From an uncultured Clostridia bacterium (lineage in GTDB: Bacteria > Bacillota > Clostridia > UMGS1883), in contig CAKSFM010000006.1 of the NCBI GenBank assembly GCA_934454525.1, forward strand, positions 1-64,000: a DNA stretch of 64,000 bases, written 5' to 3'. The notes under the pieces were generated by a model that did not search any database, was not told the origin of the DNA, and saw only the letters and a list, made by a program, of their open reading frames with translations. Shown here piece after piece: positions 26,901-34,058 of this stretch (its first letter is position 1; each line of letters starts with the position of its first letter). The position numbers were made by a program, and so were the translations under genes.

Positions 26901-27105
26901 TGACGTTTCGGCAGCGGAAAACACGGATATAAGTGCATTTAATGACAGCGAAAGCATTTCCGAATATGCTGTTTCGCCGTTCAGATACGCAGTCGGGGTG
27001 AAGCTCATTTCCGGAAAAACGGAAACAACGCTGAACCCGGATGATAAAACAACCCGCGCGGAAGCAGCGGCGCTGCTTTTAAGGCTGGCACAGATAATTA
27101 AATAA
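23911..27105 (+). CDS. SLH-anchored transcobalamin-like surface protein
   Basis: A 1064-residue exported protein. The signal peptide (residues 1-30, ending LSAFA) is followed by beta-helix/GLUG-like repeats (about 32-290). Residues 412-685 form an alpha/alpha toroid of the terpenoid-cyclase/prenyltransferase type (VFDMAVYEALG, YYAAPWILLAEE, DTTGTALAALARF, SDAMVIIGFAAMG). Residues 735-845 match DUF4430, the transcobalamin C-terminal-like fold (VEKGATAADVLKKAL, NSGWMYKINGTAP, GDTVTLYYT). Three SLH modules (about 878-1060) anchor it to the cell wall. Toroid plus DUF4430 is the two-domain plan of intrinsic factor and transcobalamin, and the gene sits behind a cobalamin riboswitch. I infer a surface corrinoid-binding protein. 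No B12 transporter is adjacent. Confidence 0.82.
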   Translation: MKKQNVFNRLAVTLLAVCVMLGSISLSAFAFESGADGQIIISTAEELLSLAEAVNDGENADAHVLLTDDISVEGSWTPLGKNAVFPFKGEFDGNGHSVTVTVDNPSLSYFGFFGCLENATVKNLTVNGEIYCSEPYAYVGGLSARARGNVTVENCVNNAVVSSYARGSAGVGGIIGGYDDGAEYVFENIRLVLNGCVNNGMIMVTGADSKAVGGGILGSNANCAQLTECENNGAIYAPEICVGGLMGQAGYTTGDFHVSITDCRSEGAIAGKSGKTFRLYGSGTISSENIIGSGDNESVSGDNIALPLITESQKYSSSAFVPADSAAGDYVNLIKSGEAADESITVVCGQGEKDIKKGFLECDENGIKLIKLNDTGKIATETATLSFTDESGSTLRKPISVSIAPGEKGARTALMHNIAATYAGNSDEWVVFDMAVYEALGFGENTTDKTAYLNKAVNALSSASALATDRAKAEIILNALGIDSTRLTSYDKTSYNNAGALANMQLGSSYYAAPWILLAEEAGQLSLSDKQRSDMIDLLIKAQGENGLFYSIWANEKYDDVDTTGTALAALARFKDDDAVKAFCDKALEGLSSAQGENGSYGNINSDAMVIIGFAAMGINPSSDERFVKNGCSLADAVMLYVNDAGNGFTTTYISGSSGDKARALATEQGFRALVTLEQLSDCSTFNVYTMKSEGGQSAPVKAELKPFEATEKTDEKTDESAGESGGGTSGGSAETEITVKAEVIAADSEEWLSESVTVEKGATAADVLKKALAKAGMSANGIDSGYIKSVTKNGKTLAEFDKGSNSGWMYKINGTAPQKSILDCTVKSGDTVTLYYTADYTKDSSTRKWSRGGSSSAGASETKTDKEETAAENKAELPFKDVKNDMWFCEYVTEAYESGLMKGISETEFAPEDNLTRAALVTLLYRMENEPQTELSGLSDVESGAWYEKAAGWAYKNGIVNGIKSGDGEYSFAPNADVTREQAAAILYRYAQFKGADVSAAENTDISAFNDSESISEYAVSPFRYAVGVKLISGKTETTLNPDDKTTRAEAAALLLRLAQIIK

Positions 27106-27106
27106 G

Positions 27107-27168
27107 GTAAATAAAGGCGGCAGGGGTTTTTGTGCAAATATAACAAAAATGCCCTTGCCGCTTATTTA
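27107..27168 (+). terminator. Terminator-like hairpin after the B12-controlled operon
   Basis: ATAAAGGCGGCAGGG (27111-27125) pairs with CCCTTGCCGCTTATTT (27152-27167) with one bulge. The loop holds an inner GTTTTTGT/ACAAAAAT pairing. It closes the riboswitch operon before the xpt promoter. Confidence 0.7.
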
Positions 27169-27198
27169 ATAAATTATGAACAGATGTTAAAATTAATG

Positions 27199-27227
27199 TT
27201 GCTTTTTTGTGAAATGTGTTATATAAT
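27199..27227 (+). promoter_or_regulatory. Promoter of the xpt-nucleoside transport operon
   Basis: TTGCTT (27199-27204) and TATAAT (27222-27227) have a 17-bp spacer. The leader to the TTG start at 27263 is only about 30 bases, so there is no room for a purine riboswitch. Confidence 0.75.
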
Positions 27228-27262
27228 AACGATATATCATTTTTTTAGGGAGTTGACCGCAT

Positions 27263-27838
27263 TTGGATATGCTTAAACAGCGCATAATTTCCGATGGAGT
27301 TATTCTCGGGACCGATATATTAAAGGTTGACCGCTTTCTTAATCATCAGGTTGACCCGTTTTTGCTGCGCGAAATTGCAATTGAAATTAAAAACCGATAT
27401 CAAAATACCGATATAACCAAAGTTCTTACGGTTGAAGCTTCCGGAATCGCTATAGCTGCATTTGCTGCACTTGAATTAGGGGTTCCTTTTGTTTTTGCGA
27501 AAAAATATAATGCCCGCAACCTTGATTCCGATGTTTACGAGGAGGAGGTTTTTTCCTTTACCAAGCAGAAAACGTTTACAATCCGCGTTTCAAAGAATTA
27601 CATAAGCGAGGACGATAAGGTTCTTATTGTGGACGATTTCCTGGCAAAGGGCGGCGCTCTTAACGGACTTATCGGAATAACGGAGCAGGCAGGGGCAAAG
27701 GTTGCCGGCTGCGCCATTGTTATCGAAAAAACATTCCAGGGCGGCGGCAGCGAAATCAGAAGCAAGGGTTACCGGGTTGAATCCCTTGCGAAAATTGCGT
27801 CCATCACCGACGGCAAAATAACGTTTGAGAAAAACTGA
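27263..27838 (+). CDS. xpt: Xanthine phosphoribosyltransferase
   Basis: Converts xanthine and PRPP to XMP in purine salvage. The 191-residue protein has the Xpt N-terminus (LKQRIISDGVIL, VDRFLNHQVDP), TVEASGIAIA, and the PRPP-binding loop VLIVDDFLAKGG. TTG 27263 is preferred because AGGGAG lies 10 bases upstream and the family begins at this position; ATG 27269 is an alternative. It precedes a nucleoside ABC importer, matching purine salvage. Regulation by a purine riboswitch, common for xpt, is not seen. Confidence 0.93.
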   Translation: MDMLKQRIISDGVILGTDILKVDRFLNHQVDPFLLREIAIEIKNRYQNTDITKVLTVEASGIAIAAFAALELGVPFVFAKKYNARNLDSDVYEEEVFSFTKQKTFTIRVSKNYISEDDKVLIVDDFLAKGGALNGLIGITEQAGAKVAGCAIVIEKTFQGGGSEIRSKGYRVESLAKIASITDGKITFEKN

Positions 27839-27898
27839 ATTTAATTGACGGACTGAAAAGTCTGTTTAAAAAATATTTATTGCGGAGGAATTTACACA

Positions 27899-29176
27899 AT
27901 GAAGACAATGAAGAAACTGATTGCACTTGTTGTTTCCCTTGTAATGCTGCTTGCATTTGCCGGCTGCGGAAGCAAGAATGAAGCAACAAAAAAAGGAAGC
28001 GGCAAGAAGAGCAGCTCCGATTTCAAAATCGGCGTTATTCTTGTAGGCGACGAAAACGAGGGTTATACATACGCTCACATTGAGGGTATAAAGAAAGCTG
28101 CCAAAGAGCTTAATATTTCCGATGATCAGATCATCTGGAAGTATAGCATCGGCGAGGATGAAAGCTGCTATGACGCTGCTGCCGAAATGGCTGACCAGGG
28201 CTGCAAGGCTGTATTTTCCAACAGCTACGGTCATCAGTCCTACATGGTGCAGGCTGCCGAAGAATTTCCCGAGGTAACTTTTGTTGCAATCACGGGTGAC
28301 ACGGCTGCCGTTTGCGGACAGGACAATGTTTGCAACGCATTCACAAAGATTTATGAGTCGCGCTATGTTTCCGGTGTTGTTGCCGGTATGAAGGTTGCTT
28401 CTCTCCAGGCAGAGGGCAAGCTCAGCGCTCAGAATTTTGATAAAGACGGCAAAATCAAAATCGGTTATGTAGGCGCATATCCCTACGCTGAAGTTGTTTC
28501 CGGCTACACTGCGTTCTTCCTCGGAATCAAATCCGTTGTTGAGAATGTTGCCATGGAAGTAACTTATACAAACTCATGGTTCGACATCACTGCAGAGGGT
28601 GAAGCTGCAAACCGTCTTATGGCTGACGGCTGCGTAATCATCGGTCAGCATGCCGATTCCACAGGCGCTCCGGCGGCTGTTCAGGCTGCTCTTGAAAAGG
28701 GTACTGTTGCATATTCAATCGGCTATAACGTTGATATGCTTGAAACAGCTCCCCAGGCAGCGCTCACATCTGCAACAAACAACTGGTATGCTTATTACAT
28801 CTATGCATTCAAGTGCCTGCTCGACGGCAAGAAGATTGACACAAACTGGGCAAAGGGCTTTGACGGCGACGCTGTTGCAATCACAAAGCTCGGCGAATCC
28901 TGCGCAGAAGGCACACAGGAAAAGGTTGACGAGGTTGAGGCTAAAATCAGAAGCGGCGAGCTTCATGTGTTCGATATCAACACGTTTACGGTTGACGGCG
29001 CAAAGGTTGAGAGCCACAAGTTTGACTTCTCAACAATGAACGAGGACTTCTCCGCAGTTCTTTACAAAGGACCGACGGAAGAGGTTATCAAGGACGGTTA
29101 CTTTGACGAGTCCGACTTCCGCAGCGCTCCGTACTTCGATTTGAGAATCGACGGAATCACAGAGCTCAGCAACTAA
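27899..29176 (+). CDS. BMP-family nucleoside-binding lipoprotein
   Basis: Substrate-binding component of a nucleoside ABC importer of the BmpA/PnrA family. The lipobox LLAFAGCG puts the lipidated Cys at about residue 23. The mature part has FKIGVILVGDENEGYTYAHIEG, VFSNSYGHQSYM and KIGYVGAYPYAEVVSG, typical of PnrA proteins. At 425 residues it is slightly long for the family. GGAGG precedes ATG 27899. It lies between xpt and the ABC ATPase gene, and two hairpins follow it, probably to set a higher level of this lipoprotein than of the membrane components. Confidence 0.92.
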   Translation: MKTMKKLIALVVSLVMLLAFAGCGSKNEATKKGSGKKSSSDFKIGVILVGDENEGYTYAHIEGIKKAAKELNISDDQIIWKYSIGEDESCYDAAAEMADQGCKAVFSNSYGHQSYMVQAAEEFPEVTFVAITGDTAAVCGQDNVCNAFTKIYESRYVSGVVAGMKVASLQAEGKLSAQNFDKDGKIKIGYVGAYPYAEVVSGYTAFFLGIKSVVENVAMEVTYTNSWFDITAEGEAANRLMADGCVIIGQHADSTGAPAAVQAALEKGTVAYSIGYNVDMLETAPQAALTSATNNWYAYYIYAFKCLLDGKKIDTNWAKGFDGDAVAITKLGESCAEGTQEKVDEVEAKIRSGELHVFDINTFTVDGAKVESHKFDFSTMNEDFSAVLYKGPTEEVIKDGYFDESDFRSAPYFDLRIDGITELSN

Positions 29177-29183
29177 GTTTTTT

Positions 29184-29272
29184 GATCAATATTAAGGGGA
29201 TGCCTCAGGCACCCCCTAATATTGATTTTCGGACATGGTGCAATCGGTTTGAACATGTTTTGAACCGATTGC
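29184..29272 (+). terminator. Two tandem hairpins between lipoprotein and ABC genes
   Basis: First hairpin: ATCAATATTA (29185-29194) pairs with TAATATTGAT (29217-29226), with a GGGG/CCCC inner stem and TTTTC after it. Second hairpin: GCAATCGGTT (29240-29249) pairs with AACCGATTGC (29263-29272), without a T-run. They probably act as a partial terminator plus mRNA-stabilising structure, giving excess binding protein. Confidence 0.7.
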
Positions 29273-29314
29273 AATGCGTTTGAAAAACGGCGCAAAGGCT
29301 AAGGAGGCAGAAAC

Positions 29315-30859
29315 ATGCATGACGCATACGCAATTGAATTAAAATCAATTACGAAAAGCTTTGGTTCGATAAAAGCAAATCATAACGTCAGCCTTGCATT
29401 AAAGCACGGCGAAATTCTTGCGCTGCTCGGCGAAAACGGCAGCGGCAAAACAACGCTTATGAACATGCTTTCGGGTATTTATTTTCCGGACAGCGGTCAG
29501 ATTTTTGTTGACGGCAAAGAGGTTATGATTCGTTCTCCCAAGGATTCCTTTAACCTCGGGATCGGAATGATTCATCAGCATTTTAAGCTGGTTGATATCT
29601 TTACCGCAGCAGAAAACATTATTTTGGGTATTCCGGATAAAAAACGCCTTGATATCAAAACAAAAACCGCGGAAATACAAAAGCTTGTCGATAAGTACGG
29701 TTTTGATATTGACCTTTCAAAGAAAATTTATGATATGTCCGTTTCCGAAAAGCAGACGGTTGAAATAATAAAAATGCTTTACCGCGGCGCAAAAATTCTG
29801 ATTCTTGACGAGCCGACAGCCGTGCTCACTCCGCAGGAAACGCGCCGTCTGTTCGACGTTCTGCGCAATATGCGCAAGGACGGAAAGGCGATTATAATTA
29901 TCACGCACAAGCTTCATGAGGTGCTCGAACTGTCGGACAGGGTTGCAGTCCTCAGAAAAGGTGAATATGTCGGTTCGGTTGAAACAAAGGATGCAACCGA
30001 AATGTCACTCACGGAAATGATGGTAGGCAAAAAAGTCAGTCTGAACATTGCAAGAACAGACCCCGTCAACCCGCTTGAGATGATTAATGTGAAGAATCTG
30101 ACCTGCATTAATGAGGAAGGCGTTAAAACACTTGACAACGTTTCATTCACTGCAAACGGCGGTGAAATCCTCGGAATTGCCGGAATTGCCGGCAGCGGTC
30201 AGAAAGAGCTGCTTGAGTCAATTGCGGGACTTCAAAGCTGTGAGAACGGCAGCAGTATTCTTTATACAGAGGAAAAGGGTGCGCAGCCGCAGCAGCTTAT
30301 CGGAAAAACCGCACTTCAGATTAAAAATCTCGGCGTATCGCTTGCCTTTGTGCCGGAGGATCGGCTCGGAATGGGCCTTGTCGGCTCAATGGATATGGTT
30401 GATAATATGCTTTTGCGCAGCTATAACGAGGGAAATACCATGTTCACGGAAAAGAAGCCTTCGCGCGAGCTTGCAATTGAAATAAAGGACAGGCTGGAGG
30501 TTGTAACCCCCGGGATAACAACGCCTGTTCGCCGCCTTTCGGGAGGAAACGTTCAAAAGGTGCTTGTCGGGCGCGAAATTGCGCTGCATCCCAAGGTGCT
30601 GATGATGGCATATGCCGTCCGCGGTCTTGATATTAATACGTCCTATACGATTTATAATCTGCTCAGTGAACAGAAGCAAAAGGGCGTTGCGGTTATATAC
30701 GTTGGAGAAGATCTTGATGTTTTGCTTGAACTGTGCGACAAGATTATGGTGCTCTGCGGCGGCACGGTCAGCGGAATTGTTGACGCGCGCAAGACTACCA
30801 AGGAGGAACTTGGCTATCTTATGACGAAAAATGTGCGGGAGGATGAAAGCAATGACTGA
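29315..30859 (+). CDS. Nucleoside ABC transporter, duplicated ATP-binding protein
   Basis: A 514-residue protein with two ABC domains, as in the YufO/NupO and RbsA-like family. NBD1 is complete: Walker A GENGSGKTT, signature region YDMSVSEKQTVEI, Walker B LILDEPTAVL and H-loop ITHKLHE. NBD2 has the degenerate Walker A GIAGSGQKEL, signature LSGGNVQKV, and MMAYAVRGLD in place of the Walker B Glu region, as often found in this family. It powers the two following permeases. AAGGAGG precedes the ATG. Confidence 0.94.
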   Translation: MHDAYAIELKSITKSFGSIKANHNVSLALKHGEILALLGENGSGKTTLMNMLSGIYFPDSGQIFVDGKEVMIRSPKDSFNLGIGMIHQHFKLVDIFTAAENIILGIPDKKRLDIKTKTAEIQKLVDKYGFDIDLSKKIYDMSVSEKQTVEIIKMLYRGAKILILDEPTAVLTPQETRRLFDVLRNMRKDGKAIIIITHKLHEVLELSDRVAVLRKGEYVGSVETKDATEMSLTEMMVGKKVSLNIARTDPVNPLEMINVKNLTCINEEGVKTLDNVSFTANGGEILGIAGIAGSGQKELLESIAGLQSCENGSSILYTEEKGAQPQQLIGKTALQIKNLGVSLAFVPEDRLGMGLVGSMDMVDNMLLRSYNEGNTMFTEKKPSRELAIEIKDRLEVVTPGITTPVRRLSGGNVQKVLVGREIALHPKVLMMAYAVRGLDINTSYTIYNLLSEQKQKGVAVIYVGEDLDVLLELCDKIMVLCGGTVSGIVDARKTTKEELGYLMTKNVREDESND

Positions 30860-31955
30860 ACAAGCGTCCGTTAAAGAACCATTTATCAGAATAGCAAAAA
30901 GAAATCATATGCCGTTTTGGCAGGCGGCGGTTGTTCGTGCAATTGCATTGGTGCTTTCGCTTATCGTAAGCGCACTTGTCATTTTCATGATTGTAAAAAT
31001 GAATCCGCTTGATGTGTACGGCGCTATTTTTGACGGCGCTTTCGGAACGGAGCGCCGCATTTGGATAACAATGCGCGATATGGCAGTGCTTCTTTCGCTC
31101 GGCATTGCGCTTGCTCCTGCTTTTAAAATGAAGTTTTGGAACATCGGTGCGGAAGGGCAGATGCTTATGGGCGGCTGCGCCACCGCTGCATGCATGATTT
31201 ATTCTAAAAATCTTCCCACATGGATGATATTCGCGCTTATGATTGCGGCAAGCCTTGTCGCAGGCGCTGTCTGGGGCGTTGTTCCGGCAATTTTCAAGGC
31301 TCGCTTCAACACAAATGAAACGCTTTTCACGCTGATGATGAACTATGTTGCAATTCAGATAACAAGCTATTGTGTGGCGCTCTGGGAAAATCCGTTCGGT
31401 TCAAACACTGTCGGAATTATTAACAGAACAACAAAGTACGGGTGGTTTCCGGCGCTTTTCGGGCAGCAGTATATGCTGAATGTGCTGATTGTGCTCGGAC
31501 TTACGATTTTTATGTACATATATCTTAAGTGCAGCAAGCACGGATATGAAATCGCTGTTGTGGGCGATTCGGAAAATACTGCGCGTTATGCCGGAATAAG
31601 CGTTAACCGCGTTATAATCCGCACCATGCTTATGTCGGGTGCTATCGCCGGACTGACGGGATTTATCGCTGTGAGCGGCGCAAGCCACACCATATCGACA
31701 AACACGGCAGGCGGCCGCGGCTTCACGGCAATTATCATTGCATGGCTTTCAAAGTTCAATTCATTTGTAATGATTGCTGTCACGCTTCTTTTGGTTGTGC
31801 TTGAACGCGGCGCGGAGGAGATTGCGTCGCGCTTCAGTCTTAACAACTATGCGTCACAGATGATAACCGGCATTATTTTGTTCTTTATCCTCGGAAGCGA
31901 GTTTTTCATAAACTACAGGCTTATTTTCCGCGGAAAAGCAAAGAAGGAGGCGTGA
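30852..31955 (+). CDS. Nucleoside ABC transporter permease (NupP/YufP type)
   Basis: First of two permeases, 367 residues with about nine or ten hydrophobic helices of the BPD_transp_2 fold. The cytoplasmic coupling segment is seen in MAVLLSLGIALAPAFKMKFWNIGAEGQ and VVGDSENTARYAGISVNRV (cores). ATG 30852 is chosen because GGGAGG lies nine bases upstream. The frame starts further back at GTG 30831. It overlaps the ATPase gene by eight bases. Confidence 0.92.
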   Translation: MTEQASVKEPFIRIAKRNHMPFWQAAVVRAIALVLSLIVSALVIFMIVKMNPLDVYGAIFDGAFGTERRIWITMRDMAVLLSLGIALAPAFKMKFWNIGAEGQMLMGGCATAACMIYSKNLPTWMIFALMIAASLVAGAVWGVVPAIFKARFNTNETLFTLMMNYVAIQITSYCVALWENPFGSNTVGIINRTTKYGWFPALFGQQYMLNVLIVLGLTIFMYIYLKCSKHGYEIAVVGDSENTARYAGISVNRVIIRTMLMSGAIAGLTGFIAVSGASHTISTNTAGGRGFTAIIIAWLSKFNSFVMIAVTLLLVVLERGAEEIASRFSLNNYASQMITGIILFFILGSEFFINYRLIFRGKAKKEA

Positions 31956-31959
31956 TTTT

Positions 31960-32946
31960 ATGGCAACATCCGTTATTTCGCTGCTTCAGGCGGCAATAAT
32001 TTTCGGCACGGTTATAATGTTCGGCGCAATCGGAGAAATAATTGCCGAAAAATCGGGCAGCCTTAACCTCGGTGTTCCCGGAATAATGTATCTCGGCGGC
32101 ATCGCCGGACTGACAGGGGTTTTCTTCTATGAAAACAGCACTGATTCCCCGAATAAAATACTTTGCGTTATAATAGCTCTTGTTTGTGCATTTGCTGCGG
32201 CGGTGCTCGGCGGACTGATTTACAGCTTCCTTACCATAACGCTCCGCGCAAATCAGAATGTAACAGGTCTGACGCTTACTATTTTCGGCAGCGGCGTTGC
32301 AAATTTTTTCGGAGGCTCACTCAATAAGCTTGCCGGCGGCGTCGGTCAGATTTCGGTTGCGGCAACAAGCTCTGCATTCAGAATGAATGTCCCTGTGCTT
32401 TCAAAATGGGGAACGGTCGGAAAAATATTTTTCTCATACGGCTTTTTGGTGTATGCGGCGATAATAATTGCCGTTCTGGCAAACCGATTCCTTTCAAAAA
32501 CGCACAGAGGACTTAACCTCCGCGCTGTCGGCGAAAACCCGGCAACAGCGGACGCTGCCGGAATAAATGTCATACTTTACAAGTATATGGCAACATGCAT
32601 CGGGGCAGGTATCTCGGGCCTCGGCGGTCTGTTCTATGTTATGGACTACACAAAGGGAACATGGGCGAATGACGGCACGATTGAAAGCCTCGGCTGGCTC
32701 GCCGTTGCGCTTGTAATTTTCGCTGTATGGCGTCCCGTAAACACTATCTGGGGCTCGTATCTTTTCGGTGTGCTTTATTGGATTTATTTCTATATTTCCG
32801 GACTTACAAGAAGCTCGCAGGAGCTTTGTAAAATGGTTCCCTATGTGGTTACAATCATTGTGCTTATTGTGACAAGCATACGGAACAAACGCGAAAATCA
32901 GCCGCCGGCAAGTCTGGGACTGGCATATTTCCGCGAAGAAAGATAA
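31960..32946 (+). CDS. Nucleoside ABC transporter permease (NupQ/YufQ type)
   Basis: Second permease, 328 residues of the same fold. It has IGEIIAEKSGSLNLGVPG near the N-terminus and the coupling segment GLNLRAVGENPATADAAGI. Four bases separate it from the first permease, with an AAGGAGG site. The two form the heterodimeric channel of the importer. It is the last gene of the xpt-BMP-ABC unit; a hairpin repeat follows at 32961. Confidence 0.92.
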   Translation: MATSVISLLQAAIIFGTVIMFGAIGEIIAEKSGSLNLGVPGIMYLGGIAGLTGVFFYENSTDSPNKILCVIIALVCAFAAAVLGGLIYSFLTITLRANQNVTGLTLTIFGSGVANFFGGSLNKLAGGVGQISVAATSSAFRMNVPVLSKWGTVGKIFFSYGFLVYAAIIIAVLANRFLSKTHRGLNLRAVGENPATADAAGINVILYKYMATCIGAGISGLGGLFYVMDYTKGTWANDGTIESLGWLAVALVIFAVWRPVNTIWGSYLFGVLYWIYFYISGLTRSSQELCKMVPYVVTIIVLIVTSIRNKRENQPPASLGLAYFREER

Positions 32947-32960
32947 ATATAAAGCGGAAA

Positions 32961-33000
32961 GGGGTTGTAACAAAATGAAATCACATTTTGCTGCAGCCCC
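32961..33000. repeat. Hairpin repeat, copy 1 (operon end)
   Basis: GGGGTTGTAACAAAATG and CATTTTGCTGCAGCCCC form a long stem around an AAATCA loop. A very similar element occurs at 37177-37218. It probably serves as a terminator for the transporter operon. It contains an ATG in frame with the sirtuin gene, but the sirtuin start is downstream. Confidence 0.7.
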
Positions 33001-33031
33001 ATTAAAATTTACCTTTTCGGAGGTGTTGTGT

Positions 33032-33778
33032 ATGAATGAAGCATCGGTAAAAAGGCTTGCGGAAATGATTGACGAATGTGATAATATTGTGTTTTACGGC
33101 GGCGCAGGCGTATCGACAGAGAGCGGCGTTAAGGATTATCGCAGCGAGGACGGACTGTATAACACCGTTCGGGAGTACGGCGTTTCCCCGGAGGAAATCC
33201 TCAGCCATGATTTCTTTGTGCGGAATCCAAAGATTTTTTATGATTTTTACAGAAAATATTTTCTTGCCGAAGCAAAACCGAACAATGCTCACAGGGCGCT
33301 TGCGCAGCTCGAAAACGAGGGAAAGCTCCGCGCCGTGATAACGCAGAATATTGACGGACTTCACCAGGCGGCAGGAAGCCGAAATGTGCTTGAACTTCAC
33401 GGAACGGTGAAAAAATATTATTGCAATTCATGCGGAGCGGATTGCGGAAACGTGTCGGACATTATTTTGGCGGGCGAAATTCCGCACTGCAAGCGCTGCG
33501 GCGGAATTGTAAAGCCGCGCGTTGTGCTCTACGGTGAAATGCTTGATGAAAACGTAATCCAAAAAACACTGAAATATATTGACGAAGCGGAACTGCTTAT
33601 TGTCGGCGGAACATCGCTTGCCGTCAGTCCGGCAAACACGTTTGTTAATTGTTTTCACGGAAAATATGTGGTGATGATCAACAAAACGTCAACGCCGTAC
33701 GATGAGCGCGCGGATCTTGTTATAAGAGACAGCATCGGAGAAGTTTTTAATGCCGCAGAAAAATTGAGAAGGAGCTGA
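33032..33778 (+). CDS. NAD-dependent protein deacylase (sirtuin, SIR2 family)
   Basis: Removes acyl groups from lysines using NAD. GGAGVSTESGVKDYR (NAD-binding, residues about 23-37), TQNIDGLHQAAGS and ELHGTV (catalytic His) are present. The zinc ribbon has four cysteines (CNSCGADC region and CKRCGG). VKPRVVLYGEMLD and VGGTSLAVSPANTF follow. Length is 248 residues. ATG 33032 follows CGGAGGTG. The longer frame from 32975 would run through the hairpin repeat and is rejected. It precedes the hydrogenase regulator gene by four bases. Confidence 0.93.
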   Translation: MNEASVKRLAEMIDECDNIVFYGGAGVSTESGVKDYRSEDGLYNTVREYGVSPEEILSHDFFVRNPKIFYDFYRKYFLAEAKPNNAHRALAQLENEGKLRAVITQNIDGLHQAAGSRNVLELHGTVKKYYCNSCGADCGNVSDIILAGEIPHCKRCGGIVKPRVVLYGEMLDENVIQKTLKYIDEAELLIVGGTSLAVSPANTFVNCFHGKYVVMINKTSTPYDERADLVIRDSIGEVFNAAEKLRRS

Positions 33779-33782
33779 TTTT

Positions 33783-34058
33783 ATGGAAACAAGAGTTGCC
33801 CTGATTGCAATTATAGTACATTGTGAGGATTCCGTAGGGGAGCTTAATGAGCTTTTGCATGAGTACGGAAAATATATAATAGGCAGAATGGGAATTCCGT
33901 ACAGAGAACGCGGTGTTAACATTATTTCGGTTGCGGTTGACGCACCGCAGGACGAGATAAACACTTTATCCGGGAAGATAGGTAACATCAGCGGAATAAC
34001 TGTTAAGACGGCATATTCCGATGTTGTGAGCGGAAAGGAAAACGGTGACGGCAAGTGA
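33783..34058 (+). CDS. TM1266-type iron-only hydrogenase system regulator
   Basis: A 91-residue ACT-like protein of the TM1266 family, often encoded with [FeFe]-hydrogenase maturation genes and annotated as a putative hydrogenase system regulator. ETRVALIAIIVH, ELLHEYGKYIIGRMGIPYRE and GVNIISVAVDAPQDEI match the family. It overlaps hydF by four bases (GTGA). The molecular role is not established. Confidence 0.85.
   Translation: METRVALIAIIVHCEDSVGELNELLHEYGKYIIGRMGIPYRERGVNIISVAVDAPQDEINTLSGKIGNISGITVKTAYSDVVSGKENGDGK

Noticed and set aside
27169..27262. Purine riboswitch before xpt
   Set aside because: The promoter at 27199-27227 leaves only about 30 bases of leader and no aptamer core is seen.
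32975..33031. N-terminal extension of the sirtuin
   Set aside because: It would begin inside the hairpin repeat; the strong CGGAGGTG site supports ATG 33032.
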